From Actomonas aquatica (GTDB lineage: Bacteria; Verrucomicrobiota; Verrucomicrobiia; Opitutales; Opitutaceae), in NCBI RefSeq assembly GCF_019679435.2, contig NZ_CP139781.1, positions 2,542,001 to 2,606,000 on the forward strand: a stretch of DNA of 64,000 bases, read 5' to 3'. The notes under the pieces were generated by a model. It did not search any database and was not told where the DNA came from. It saw nothing but the letters and a program-made list of their open reading frames with translations. This document shows, one piece after another, positions 38,465 through 47,459 of the stretch. Both the position numbers and the translations under genes were made by a program. Within the stretch, counting starts at the first letter, position 1. The number at the start of each line of letters is the position of its first letter.

Positions 38465-41215
38465 TTAGAACTGCTGCTCGAGGCGCACGTAGAGGAAGCG
38501 ACCGAGCGGAGAGTAGGAACGCTCCGAGTAGTTGTTCGAGAACGCGCCCGGGCTGGTGGGGGGCGGGTTGTCGAGGATGTTGGTCGCACCGACGGTGAGC
38601 TTGGTCTCGAACTGGTCGCTGGTGCGCAGGCGATAGCTCACCTGACCGTTCAGGATCCAGTCAGCCTCGATCTCAGGCTTTCCTCCGGTGTCATCGATCG
38701 CGGAACCCATGTAGTTGGCGGTGAGGTTGGCGCCGAACGGGCCGTGTGCCCAGCGGGTGTAAACCTGCCCCTTCCACTTCGGGAAGACCACGTCACCGTC
38801 GAAGATACCGAGGTAGCTGAAGGAGGACGCACCGATGGCAGCGGTGCTCTCCTGGGTGAGGTAGCGGGTCACACTCACACCGGAAACGAAGTCACCGAAG
38901 CCGGTGTTGGACCAGCGGTAGCGGGCCTCAAGGTCGACATACTCGGTCTTCTGAAGGGCGACATTACGCGGCCCCACACCAAGGAGCTGATCGATGGTGA
39001 CGCCATCCGGAGCGGAGGAGTCTGCCTGCAACACGATACGATCGGAGTAAACCGCGTTCGGGTTGCTCGGACCACCGTCGTTCACCCAGGCGTTGACGAC
39101 ACCCTGCACCGAGTAAGCGATGAGGTTGGATTGCTCGATCATGGCCCAGTCTACCGTGAGCTCGAGACCCGGCAGGGCCTTCGGGGAGTAGGTGGCACCG
39201 ATGGAGTAAATGTCGGACTCTTCCGGCAGGAGCGGATCACCACCGAACTGCGAACCGATGTAGCTCACCGAGATCTGGTAGAGACGAAGCGGATCGCTGG
39301 CGGCAAAACGCGGGTCGATGATTTCCGGGAAGGATTCAAAGCCCGGGTTATAGAGGTCAAGCAGCGACGGAGCGACGAAGCCTTGGGAGTAGTTGGCGCG
39401 GATGGTCAGCTCGTCCTCAATGGCTTGCCAGCGCAGGCCGGCGGAGCCCACCTTGGCCTCGAATTCGTTTTCGTAGTCTTCGAAGCGGTAAGCGAGGGTA
39501 GCGGACAGGGAATCGATGATCGGAATAGCGGTCTCACCGAAGACACCCTTCACCCGACGACCACCTTCAGTGATACCGTCGGCGGCGTTCCAACCGATGG
39601 AACCGGAGAGCTTGATGGCGTCCGGCTTGGAGAGCACGTCCTGACGACGGTATTCAAAACCGAGCACACCTTCAACCGAGCCGGCCGGCAGCTCGAAGAG
39701 CTCGGTCGAGTTGAGACGCAGATCGAAAACCTGGGTCTTGGAGCTCTGTGCGGTGGTGTTATCGACTTTGAGCGTATCGATGAGGGACTGCGGGTTGTAG
39801 GGGGCGTCCGGATCGATCATGCCGCCGCCAACCGAATCGGCGAGAATGAAGGAACGGGTGAAGTAGTTGTAGTCAGCCGGGGTGTTGGTGCCGGAGTAGC
39901 TACCTTCGAGGAGGGCTTGGTCGACACCGTTGAGTTCCTTGTCGCTGGTGGTCTCTTCAGAGTAGAGCCAGCTGGCTTCGAAGCTGATGGTGTCGGTCAG
40001 TTCGCCGTTGAGAGCACCCACGATACGGAAGACGTCACGATCAACCACGTTGAGACGGGGACCAAAGTCCACGAAACGGTAGTAGTTGTAGGGAACGTCG
40101 TTGGGGTCGGTAGCGACGGCGGCACCGAATAGCTGGTTATACCAATAATTGTTCAGATTGATGCCCTGGAAGCTGGAGTAGGGAGACGGAGCCAGCTGGA
40201 ACTCGGAGTGGGTATTCGCGTAGTTGGCTTCAACCGACAGCTCAATCGAGTCAGTGATGTCATAAAAGGCCTTGGCATACACGTTGTAGCGTTTGTTCGG
40301 GTTCACCATGGTGGTAAAATCCTCAAACGGGAAACGGGAGCCGCCGTCTTCAGGCGCACGGTTGTCCCACGGCTGGAAGTCGGTCAGCGAAGAGGCCACC
40401 GTCACGCCGGGCTTCAGGGTCCAGTCGAGCACGCCGGTGGTGCCGTTGGCGGCATTGATGGCGAGCATGTCGTCGGCCCAGAAGAAGAAACGACCCGGGT
40501 TACCGTAGGTGGAGTGACCACCACCCATGGCATACTCACGGTCCGGCGCGTAGAGGCCGGCCTGCTCATCCCAGGAACCACCGATGAAGAAGCGGAAGTC
40601 TTCACCGGAGCCACCCACGCTGAAGCTGGCGGTCTTCTTGGCGACGTCCGTGTCAGTCGTGTTGCCGTAGTATACAGAAGCACTGCCACCGCGGGCATCC
40701 TCCTTGAGGATCACATTGATAACACCCGCAACCGCGTCGGTGCCGTAAACCACGGAACCACCGCTCTTGAGGATTTCAATGCGCTCGACCATCGCGAACG
40801 GGATGGCGTTAAGGTCGACGGCCGAACCCGTGCCGGACGGGGTCATGCGGCGACCGTTGACGAGAACGAGGGTGTTCTCACCACCGATACCACGCAAAGC
40901 GATCTGCGTCGTGCCGTTACCACCGTTGGTGTAGTTGGAGCCGATGGTGCCACCACCGCCGGAATACGGCAGCTCGCGCATGTATTCCTGCAGGTTGGTC
41001 GCGCCAGAGGCCGCGATTTCGACAGCGTCGAACGAAACGGTCGGCAGCGCGCCTTCAACCGTGGCCGCGGACAAACGCGAACCGGTAACCTCGAATTTCT
41101 CGAGAACGACCTCATCTTCGGAGGAGGACTCATCCGTGCTTTGCGCCAGAACGCCAGTAGCGCCCAGAGCCAGGGCAAGCGGCACGGTAAGTCCCTTCAG
41201 GGGACGGATATTCAT
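38465..41215 (-). CDS. TonB-dependent outer-membrane receptor 2
   Basis: A 916-residue paralogue of receptor 1. Signal peptide 1-24 (MNIRPLKGLTVPLALALGATGVLA-Q), acidic/Ser linker, and EVVLEKFEVTGSRL (about 35-48). The plug contains TTQIALRGIGGENTLVLVNGRRM and IEILKSGGSVVYGTDAVAGVINVIL (about 148-172). The barrel ends FLYVRLEQQF with C-terminal Phe. Sequence of the N-terminus, linker and leader closely follows receptor 1, so the pair arose by duplication, but the barrels differ, suggesting different ligands. The start ATG at 41215 begins the signal peptide. It is divergent from the XdhC gene. Confidence 0.93.
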   Translation of the reverse strand: MNIRPLKGLTVPLALALGATGVLAQSTDESSSEDEVVLEKFEVTGSRLSAATVEGALPTVSFDAVEIAASGATNLQEYMRELPYSGGGGTIGSNYTNGGNGTTQIALRGIGGENTLVLVNGRRMTPSGTGSAVDLNAIPFAMVERIEILKSGGSVVYGTDAVAGVINVILKEDARGGSASVYYGNTTDTDVAKKTASFSVGGSGEDFRFFIGGSWDEQAGLYAPDREYAMGGGHSTYGNPGRFFFWADDMLAINAANGTTGVLDWTLKPGVTVASSLTDFQPWDNRAPEDGGSRFPFEDFTTMVNPNKRYNVYAKAFYDITDSIELSVEANYANTHSEFQLAPSPYSSFQGINLNNYWYNQLFGAAVATDPNDVPYNYYRFVDFGPRLNVVDRDVFRIVGALNGELTDTISFEASWLYSEETTSDKELNGVDQALLEGSYSGTNTPADYNYFTRSFILADSVGGGMIDPDAPYNPQSLIDTLKVDNTTAQSSKTQVFDLRLNSTELFELPAGSVEGVLGFEYRRQDVLSKPDAIKLSGSIGWNAADGITEGGRRVKGVFGETAIPIIDSLSATLAYRFEDYENEFEAKVGSAGLRWQAIEDELTIRANYSQGFVAPSLLDLYNPGFESFPEIIDPRFAASDPLRLYQISVSYIGSQFGGDPLLPEESDIYSIGATYSPKALPGLELTVDWAMIEQSNLIAYSVQGVVNAWVNDGGPSNPNAVYSDRIVLQADSSAPDGVTIDQLLGVGPRNVALQKTEYVDLEARYRWSNTGFGDFVSGVSVTRYLTQESTAAIGASSFSYLGIFDGDVVFPKWKGQVYTRWAHGPFGANLTANYMGSAIDDTGGKPEIEADWILNGQVSYRLRTSDQFETKLTVGATNILDNPPPTSPGAFSNNYSERSYSPLGRFLYVRLEQQF

Positions 41216-41439
41216 AGTATTGTAGTTGTGTTGTAGTTTGCTTGGGAAACTCCCCGCGTTGGCGGAAAGCCCCAGACTCATGAGCGCTTTTGATCACCAC
41301 CAAACCACCACACGACTCATCTCCAAGATGGCCTTCGAGGGGTTTGTTGGGATCATCGTGCACATGAGTGAATCACGATCAGGAGCCGCGAAGCTACGAC
41401 CGTGCCAAATGCTTCAAACCCATAAAACCGGTTTTGAAA
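41216..41439. promoter_or_regulatory. divergent regulatory region of TonB receptor 2 and xdhC-like gene
   Basis: A 224-base gap. Near the receptor start it has the 14-base leader element GTTGTGTTGTAGTT (41225-41238) shared with receptor 1. Near the plus-strand gene it has the 12-base palindrome AAAACCGGTTTT (41424-41435). Confidence 0.55.
41424..41435. promoter_or_regulatory. AAAACCGGTTTT palindrome, operator-like
   Basis: A perfect 12-base inverted repeat with the same AACCGGTT core as the sites upstream of receptor 1. It ends four bases before the chosen start codon at 41440, so a bound regulator could block that gene, or it may serve receptor 2 from about 210 bases. Confidence 0.4.
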
Positions 41440-42420
41440 ATGCTTAAGATTGCATATTCATTGCAAAATGAAGCGGTTTTTCCGGTAGTTTTGGCCACAC
41501 TGGTGCACATTTCGGGCTCGTCTTACCGACGCGTCGGAGCGAGGGCCCTCTTTCAGGCCAACGGCCAACGCATCGGCGCCATCAGCGGCGGTTGCCTCGA
41601 AACCGACCTGCAAGCGCGCTCGATCAGGCTCCTCGAATCCGGCCTTCTCCACGAGGTCGTAACCTACGACACGACCGATGAAAACGACCTGTTATGGGGT
41701 GTTGGAACTGGTTGCCATGGCGTGATTTCCGTTCTTTTGGAAGTCATCCATGAAGCACCCTCATGGGTAGCTAAAGTAATCTCGGGTGTAAGCTCTCGTT
41801 TTCCGGTTTTCCTGCGCACCATCTGGCGCGACGAGGGTGGACCGCTTGGAACCCGCTTGTCCCCCACCCCAGTCGCTCTTTCCGCATCGCGCCACACCCT
41901 GCAGGTCACGCTTTTGCCGCCGTGGCACGTGGTCATTTTTGGAGCCGGCGATGACGCCATTCCTTTGGCAAATTTTGTTAAAAACATGGAATGGAGCGTC
42001 ACAGTGGTCGATCCGAGAGCAGAAATGGCCACCGTAGACCGGTTTCCGACCGCCGATCAGTGCGTGGTGCTCCCGGCCGAAAACGCCGTCGCCAAACTCG
42101 CTTGGGACGATCGCACCGTCGCGGTCGTGATGACGCACCACTACCGCTTCGATCTTCCGCTTATTCGCAGTCTCGGGCCCTTATGCCTCCCCTATCTGGG
42201 ACTGCTGGGCCCACGACAAAGAGGCCAAAGAATCTGGCGCGACGCCGGTCTGCCCACCGAGCAAATGGATAGCGGTCTCCACTCCCCGGTCGGACTCGAC
42301 TTGGGCGGCGACGGCCCACATGCCGTAGCGCTGAGCATCGTCGCCGAGATTCAGGCCAAAACGAACCAGCGCTCCGCTCAGCCCCTGCGCCAACGCCAGC
42401 GTCCCATTAACACCGAATAA
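41440..42420 (+). CDS. XdhC/CoxI family protein
   Basis: A 326-residue protein of the XdhC/CoxI family, which helps insert sulfurated molybdenum cofactor into xanthine dehydrogenase-type enzymes. The N-terminal XdhC domain has LATLVHISGSSYRRVGARAL and GAISGGCLETDL (about 18-62); the C-terminal Rossmann domain has VVIFGAGDDAIPLANF (about 165-180), VMTHHYRFD (about 230-238), LPYLGLLGPRQRG (about 248-260) and the family end SPVGLDLGGDGPHAVALSIVAEI. Both domains are complete. I placed the start at 41440; an upstream start at 41368 is open but poorly supported. Its stop overlaps the next start as TAATG. Confidence 0.88.
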   Translation: MLKIAYSLQNEAVFPVVLATLVHISGSSYRRVGARALFQANGQRIGAISGGCLETDLQARSIRLLESGLLHEVVTYDTTDENDLLWGVGTGCHGVISVLLEVIHEAPSWVAKVISGVSSRFPVFLRTIWRDEGGPLGTRLSPTPVALSASRHTLQVTLLPPWHVVIFGAGDDAIPLANFVKNMEWSVTVVDPRAEMATVDRFPTADQCVVLPAENAVAKLAWDDRTVAVVMTHHYRFDLPLIRSLGPLCLPYLGLLGPRQRGQRIWRDAGLPTEQMDSGLHSPVGLDLGGDGPHAVALSIVAEIQAKTNQRSAQPLRQRQRPINTE

Positions 42421-43049
42421 TGATGACGTCCGAGTCTCCACCTCCACGCCCTCCGACGTCCATCGCCTGCGTAATTTTAGCCGCTGGGGCCTCGCGCCGT
42501 CTCGGTCTCACCAAACAACTCCTCAGCCCGCGCGGCACCCCTCTACTGGAAAACGCCGTGCAAGCCGCCTTGGCGACGCCCGCACTTTGGCCGGTGATCG
42601 TAGTATTGGGCGCTCACGCCAGCGAAATCCGCCCCACCTTGGTGGCGCATCCCGTGTTGATCGCGGAGAATCCTGCTTGGGAGGAAGGCATGGCTTCGTC
42701 TCTGCGCATGGGGCTTGAGACCGCGCTGACCTTTTCCCGCGATGTGGATGCCGCCCTCTTTTCTCTCTGCGACCAACCCGAGCTGGAATCGCGTCATCTT
42801 ATCCAACTCGTGGATACGTTTTTGAGTTCCGACCACGCGGTCGTCGCCTCGACCTACGACGGACACTTGGGGGCGCCGACATTGATCCAACGCACACATT
42901 TCAGCGCGCTCGCTCATTTGACCGGTGATGAAGGAGCCCGCCGCTTGATCAAAAGCCTGCCGCCTTCCGCGGTGGCAACCGTCGACGCCCCGGAACTCGC
43001 CTGGGATATCGATACGCCAGACGACCTGCGACGCGTCTCGGATCGGTAG
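42420..43049 (+). CDS. MobA-like nucleotidyltransferase (molybdenum cofactor type)
   Basis: A 209-residue MobA/MocA-like NTP transferase, likely CTP:molybdopterin cytidylyltransferase or a related enzyme. The N-terminal signature is VILAAGASRRLGLTKQLL (about 18-35) with the nucleotide-binding loop and Lys; LCDQPEL (about 119-125) provides the metal-binding Asp; HLGAPTLIQRTHF (about 148-160) and GDEGARRLI (about 168-176) are also family elements. TAATG overlap with xdhC indicates coupled translation and a shared role in maturing a molybdo-hydroxylase. That enzyme is not in this window. Confidence 0.85.
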   Translation: MMTSESPPPRPPTSIACVILAAGASRRLGLTKQLLSPRGTPLLENAVQAALATPALWPVIVVLGAHASEIRPTLVAHPVLIAENPAWEEGMASSLRMGLETALTFSRDVDAALFSLCDQPELESRHLIQLVDTFLSSDHAVVASTYDGHLGAPTLIQRTHFSALAHLTGDEGARRLIKSLPPSAVATVDAPELAWDIDTPDDLRRVSDR

Positions 43050-43061
43050 AGGGCCCGCGGG

Positions 43062-44222
43062 TCAGGCGATGTCCTCGCCGTGCAGGGTCGCCTTGAGCGC
43101 TCGCGCTCGCTCCAGCACCGCGTCGGCCGTGTCGCCCGTTACCGTGAAGTGGCCCATCTTACGCCCCACCCGCGGTTCGCTCTTACCGTAAAGGTGTAAC
43201 TTGGCCCGCGGCTCTTTGAGCAACGCCGCCCAATCCGGGGCGCCGACGAGTTCGCCGTCCTGCCACTGCCACGCATCCCCGAGGATGTTGACCATCACGG
43301 CCGCGCCGACCGTCAGCGACGTATCGCCCAGCGGCAGACCCGTCACCGCGCGGATCTGTTGCTCAAACTGCGTGCTCACGCAGCCATCCAGCGTCCAGTG
43401 GCCGGAGTTGTGGGTGCGCGGCGCCATTTCGTTGACGAGCAATTCACCGTCGTCGGTCACAAACAGCTCCACCGCCAGCAAGCCGACCAGATCAAACGCC
43501 TCGGCGATGTTCACCGCCAGCTCCGCCGCCCGCTCCTGCACGTCCTGCGGCAGTCGCGCCGGCACGATGCTGAAATCGAGGATGTGTTTGGTGTGGATGT
43601 TCTCCGCCACCGGAAAGGTGCGCGTCTCGCCGCGCGTATTGCGGGCCACGATGACCGAAGCCTCGCACTTAAAATCGATGAACTTCTCCACCACCGCGCG
43701 CTGCGAGGCAAAGGCCTTGGCCGCCGCCGGCACTTCGGCCGTCGTATTGAGGCGCATCTGCCCCTTGCCATCGTAGCCAAAATCCGCGGTCTTCACCACA
43801 CACGGCAGGCCAACTTGCTTGATCGCCTTCGCCAGATCGCCGCCGGCCTCCACTTCGGCGAAGGGCACGTGGGGAAAGCCGTTTTTCTTCAGCCACTTCT
43901 TTTCCCGCATGCGGTTTTGGCAGACTTCCAAAACCTCCCAATGCGGCCGCAACGGCACCACCTTTTCGATCTCCCACAACGGCTCGACCGGCACGTTTTC
44001 GAACTCGTAAGTCACCGCCGCACAGCCGCGCGCGAAATCCTTCAAGCGCTCGATCTCCTTGTAGGACGAGTTGAACTCCCGCGTCGCCACCTCGCCGGCA
44101 GGAGAATTTTCGCCCGGCTCGAAGACGTGCAACCGATAACCCATGCGCGTCGCTGCATGCGCGAGCATGCGACCGAGTTGGCCACCGCCGAGGACACCGA
44201 GAGTGCTGCCGGGAGGAATCAT
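43062..44222 (-). CDS. purK: N5-carboxyaminoimidazole ribonucleotide synthase
   Basis: PurK carboxylates AIR to N5-CAIR using ATP and bicarbonate in purine synthesis. The 386-residue ATP-grasp enzyme has LGVLGGGQLGRMLAHAA (8-24), VTYEFENVP (about 69-77), VVKTADFGYDGKGQ (about 142-155), VAENIH (about 205-210), ELFVTDDGELLVNEMAPRTHNSGHWT (about 248-273) and HLYGK in the C-terminal part. Length is typical. It is the last gene of a purE-purK pair, 60 bases after purE. Confidence 0.97.
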   Translation of the reverse strand: MIPPGSTLGVLGGGQLGRMLAHAATRMGYRLHVFEPGENSPAGEVATREFNSSYKEIERLKDFARGCAAVTYEFENVPVEPLWEIEKVVPLRPHWEVLEVCQNRMREKKWLKKNGFPHVPFAEVEAGGDLAKAIKQVGLPCVVKTADFGYDGKGQMRLNTTAEVPAAAKAFASQRAVVEKFIDFKCEASVIVARNTRGETRTFPVAENIHTKHILDFSIVPARLPQDVQERAAELAVNIAEAFDLVGLLAVELFVTDDGELLVNEMAPRTHNSGHWTLDGCVSTQFEQQIRAVTGLPLGDTSLTVGAAVMVNILGDAWQWQDGELVGAPDWAALLKEPRAKLHLYGKSEPRVGRKMGHFTVTGDTADAVLERARALKATLHGEDIA

Positions 44223-44282
44223 TAAAAACGCTGAAAACTGAAAACCGGAAGCGCGGGAAGGTTAAACCGCCCCAGCCCCCAA

Positions 44283-44771
44283 TTAATCCGGCAACTGGGC
44301 CGCGAGCACCGTCTCGGTCTGCTGCGAACGAAACGCATCGAGCGCGCGTTTGATGCGCTTGTTGCCCGTCGCCAACATCGCCGCCGCAAACAGCGCCGCG
44401 TTCTTCGCGCCCGCCTTACCGATGGCAAAGGTGCCCACTGGCACTCCGCCCGGCATCTGCACGATCGAGAGCAGCGAGTCCTGCCCTTTCAGCGTGCGCG
44501 ATTCCACCGGCACCCCGAGCACGGGCAACGGCGTGAGCGCCGCTGTCATACCAGGCAAATGGGCCGCGCCCCCTGCCCCGGCGATGATGACCTTCAAGCC
44601 GCGCTCCTCCGCCGTGCGCGCGTAGTCATACATGCGATCGGGCGTGCGGTGCGCACTCACCACACTCTTTTCGAAAGGGACCCCGAGATCACGCAACGTG
44701 TCCGCCGCATGCTGCATCGTGTCCCAATCGGACGTGCTACCCATGATGATTCCAACCAGTGGCTTGGCCAT
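44283..44771 (-). CDS. purE: N5-carboxyaminoimidazole ribonucleotide mutase
   Basis: PurE converts N5-CAIR, made by PurK, to CAIR. The 162-residue class I enzyme has [13 protein letters not shown] (about 7-19), [15 protein letters not shown] (about 37-51) with the active-site His, and [19 protein letters not shown] (about 62-80), then PVLGVPVES. The ATG at 44771 gives the standard short N-terminus. It lies 46 bases after the 69-residue membrane protein and upstream of purK, all on minus; there is no terminator between it and the ECF operon. Confidence 0.97.
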   Translation of the reverse strand: MAKPLVGIIMGSTSDWDTMQHAADTLRDLGVPFEKSVVSAHRTPDRMYDYARTAEERGLKVIIAGAGGAAHLPGMTAALTPLPVLGVPVESRTLKGQDSLLSIVQMPGGVPVGTFAIGKAGAKNAALFAAAMLATGNKRIKRALDAFRSQQTETVLAAQLPD

Positions 44772-44817
44772 GGCAGGAGCATTCAGCGGGCAACAATCAA
44801 CTGTCAGCCCCAAACTA

Positions 44818-45027
44818 TCAGGCGGTGGCCGGTCGCCACCCGAGCACCCGCGCCGGCAGCAGCACGAGCGCCTGCAGGAAGCGGAACACGCCGGTCACCA
44901 TCACGCCCACCAAACGGAAGGGCAGCAACAGCAGCCACACCACCGGATAAAGCACCAGCGCCAGCAAAGCCAACGGCCAGCAAACCACCAGCAGGAGGCA
45001 CCACAGGAGAAAGGTAAAAAAGGTCAT
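44818..45027 (-). CDS. 69-residue membrane protein
   Basis: Unknown function. It has two hydrophobic helices, about residues 3-24 ([22 protein letters not shown]) and 26-45 ([20 protein letters not shown]), and a basic amphipathic end ([22 protein letters not shown]). A GAAGGA element 10-15 bases before the ATG is one of the few plausible Shine-Dalgarno sequences in the window, which supports it as a real gene. It is in a same-strand run between the RDD fusion and purE. Confidence 0.6.
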   Translation of the reverse strand: MTFFTFLLWCLLLVVCWPLALLALVLYPVVWLLLLPFRLVGVMVTGVFRFLQALVLLPARVLGWRPATA

Positions 45028-45063
45028 GAGTATCGTCCTTCAGGTTGAGGGTTCAGTGACTGC

Positions 45064-46938
45064 TCAAATGAGCGAAATGCCTTTGGGGACCCGCACAATC
45101 GTCGTGCCGGCGATCTTGTCGTGCCAGGATTGGCGCTCGGGATCGAACGCGACCCACGCAAAACCGAGTCCGATCACGACAAGCGAAATGTAGGAGCCCA
45201 GGCCGCGCACGATCGCGATCGACCAGTCCATCGGGCGGTCGTCGAGTCGCACCACCTTCAGTCCCAGCACTATACCTCCGACCGTGGTGCCTTTGAGCCC
45301 CCACATGACGACGTGATACACGCCGGCCAGCAGGAAGAAGTATTCCGTCGCGTGGAAGAAGCGCGTCTCGATCACGTTGAGCACGATGGCCAACAGAATG
45401 ATATCAATAAGCGTCGCGCCCAGTCGGGCCCAGAAACCCGCCCGTGGCAGCGTGGAAAACTGCATGCGAGCAGCGCCTCCCATCGTCGCGCCACTCGGCA
45501 TGGGCGGCGGCGGCATCGGCGGCGGCATCGGCGGTGGCGGGGCGCTTTCCGCCGCTGACTCAGGCGCGGTCGACTCCGGATCGAGCGTCGATCGCGGACC
45601 CGTCATCGACGGCGCGGGCGTGACGTTGGCAGTTGCCGCAGCGGCGGGTTCGGTCGCGCCGGCCGCGGGTTCGACCGGCGGAGGCACGGGCTGAGCCGCC
45701 GGTGCGCCACTGCCGCCCGACGATCCTTTCTGCCGGTCGCCCTGCATCGCCAGAATCATGGTGTAGATCACGATACCGCTGCCGAGGAAGCCGGAGAGTT
45801 TTTGGAAAACAAATCCGAGCACGGGCACGAGGTAGATCACGATCGTGAGCAGGCCACCGATGAGCACGGCCACGGGTGCGGCCATCCGATCCGGATCGCC
45901 ATGGAAACGCCGACCCAGCCAGGCGAGGAAGACCACTTTGCCGAAGATCCCGACGAAGAACATCAGCAGGCCCAGCACCAGCGGACCAATCCCCGTCACC
46001 GCGAGCACGATCATCAGCAACGGCACCAGCAGCACGGAGAGCACGGCGGTGAGCAGGGAGAAGCCCGGATGCTTTTCCATCGTGCGGGCGCAGGCCTTCA
46101 CCGGCTTCGGCACGATCAACGCGATCAGAATGTAGAAAACCAGCGCGGTCCCGACCAACATCCAGACCCAGCCGAGGTTTTCGCCAAACCACAGGGGACG
46201 CCCGTAAACCAGGCACTTTTGCACCCAAGCTTTGAGCCATTCAAAATTCACATGGGTCGTGCCAAGGAAGGGGATCTCCCGCACGTCGCCATCGATCCGA
46301 GCGCCCGGGGCGCGTTGGATTTGGCCGCCCACCGAGATGAAATCGCCGTGCACGTGCGCCTCGGGGCCGAGCTGCACGCTGCTCAAGACCGCCACGACAT
46401 CACGATCGGCCTCACCGTTGAGCGTGAGGTTGCCGAGCACATTAACGGTATCGCCTTGAGAATGCCCATTCAGGGTGAGGTCACCCAAAATAACGACGGT
46501 GTCGCCGCGCACGATGCCCTCGACGATCGCGTTGCCCATCACCGCCACCAGATCGCCAGTCTCCTCGTCGGCCTCGAGGTCGACATCCGAACCCACACTG
46601 ACCTTCTCCGAATTACTCCGATGCGAACGCGTCACGATGACCGTTCCGTCCTCATCGTCATCGCTCTCGTTGTCACCGATTTCGACGGCCACCACGACGT
46701 TGCTATCCAGCTCCTCGTCGGCCGCCTCGTCGGCTTCGGCCGCAGGTTCGCCCACGCCCAGCTCACGCAAGGGACGTTCCGCGTCATCCGTCGACTCGGG
46801 CGGCGGGGCCACCTCTTCGGTCGGGTTCGCGGGGGTCGGTTCCTCGACCGGGGTTTGCGCCGGCAGGCGCAACGCCAAGCTCAGCCCGAGGGCCAGGCCT
46901 GCGCCGGTGAGGGAGGAAAGGATGCGCAATAACTTCAT
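45064..46938 (-). CDS. bactofilin-like/polymer-forming repeat protein fused to an RDD membrane domain
   Basis: A 624-residue envelope protein with unusual domain order. Signal peptide (about 1-28, cleavage LPAQ-T), long acidic linker (EADEAADEELD, DNESDDDEDG; about 30-100), a region of short beta-helix-type repeats (VAVMGNAIVEG, VVILGDLTLNGHS, VNVLGNLTLNGEA, VAVLSSVQLG, ISVGGQIQRAPG; about 130-225) like bactofilin/polymer-forming proteins, four or more transmembrane helices (about 255-395), a Pro/Ala/Met-rich linker (PPPPMPPPMPPP), and a C-terminal RDD domain (about 490-610, GFWARLGATLIDIILLAIV ... RQSWHDKIAGTTIV). The function is unknown. It is third in an ECF sigma operon, 47 bases after the two-TM protein. 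Confidence 0.8.
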   Translation of the reverse strand: MKLLRILSSLTGAGLALGLSLALRLPAQTPVEEPTPANPTEEVAPPPESTDDAERPLRELGVGEPAAEADEAADEELDSNVVVAVEIGDNESDDDEDGTVIVTRSHRSNSEKVSVGSDVDLEADEETGDLVAVMGNAIVEGIVRGDTVVILGDLTLNGHSQGDTVNVLGNLTLNGEADRDVVAVLSSVQLGPEAHVHGDFISVGGQIQRAPGARIDGDVREIPFLGTTHVNFEWLKAWVQKCLVYGRPLWFGENLGWVWMLVGTALVFYILIALIVPKPVKACARTMEKHPGFSLLTAVLSVLLVPLLMIVLAVTGIGPLVLGLLMFFVGIFGKVVFLAWLGRRFHGDPDRMAAPVAVLIGGLLTIVIYLVPVLGFVFQKLSGFLGSGIVIYTMILAMQGDRQKGSSGGSGAPAAQPVPPPVEPAAGATEPAAAATANVTPAPSMTGPRSTLDPESTAPESAAESAPPPPMPPPMPPPPMPSGATMGGAARMQFSTLPRAGFWARLGATLIDIILLAIVLNVIETRFFHATEYFFLLAGVYHVVMWGLKGTTVGGIVLGLKVVRLDDRPMDWSIAIVRGLGSYISLVVIGLGFAWVAFDPERQSWHDKIAGTTIVRVPKGISLI

Positions 46939-46985
46939 TTGAAAAAGGGAAGGAAGGGTTACACGGCGGGTCGGTCGCATCAGTA

Positions 46986-47453
46986 TCAGCGCTGGGGGTG
47001 CCACAAGAAGCGGTAGGCCGTCGCACCGACGCCCACCAGGAGCGCGTAGGAGGCCCCGATGACCGCGAGCGCGACGTAGAGCCACTGCGTCGAGATAGTC
47101 GGCACGAGCGGACGCACCAGTTCGCCCAAGGACGAACCCGCGGCGCGCAAGGTGGCGACTGCGCTGGTGATCGGCTCAAAGAAGGACGTGATCGCGGCCG
47201 CCGAGAACAGACCGGCCAGATGCATCGAGCCCAGCACCGCCGCCGCGGCCAGTCCGCAGGCGATCACGAGGAAGGTGAGGCGCATCGGCTGCGGCCAGTA
47301 GGCGTAACTCTTGTGCCACCACGGCAGCGCCTGGCGACGCGCGATCTCGCCCAGCACGCGGGACTCGAGCGACATGGGCGCCCGGCGGGGCGGCTGCTCG
47401 CGCAGCACGGCATGGATCTTTTGTTCGAGTTGTTCGGGAGTGAGTCGGGCCAT
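46986..47453 (-). CDS. two-TM protein, putative anti-sigma factor without the zinc motif
   Basis: A 155-residue protein encoded 6 bases after an ECF sigma gene, a position typical of its anti-sigma factor. The N-terminus is a charged helical region (LTPEQLEQKIHAVLREQPPRRAPMSLESRVLGEIARRQ, about 4-41), followed by WWHKSYAYWPQP and two transmembrane segments (about 58-80 and 124-146, WLYVALAVIGASYALLVGVGATAYRF). The HxxxCxxC motif of zinc-containing anti-sigma domains is absent. The anti-sigma role therefore rests on gene order only. Confidence 0.6.
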   Translation of the reverse strand: MARLTPEQLEQKIHAVLREQPPRRAPMSLESRVLGEIARRQALPWWHKSYAYWPQPMRLTFLVIACGLAAAAVLGSMHLAGLFSAAAITSFFEPITSAVATLRAAGSSLGELVRPLVPTISTQWLYVALAVIGASYALLVGVGATAYRFLWHPQR

Positions 47454-47459
47454 GACGGT

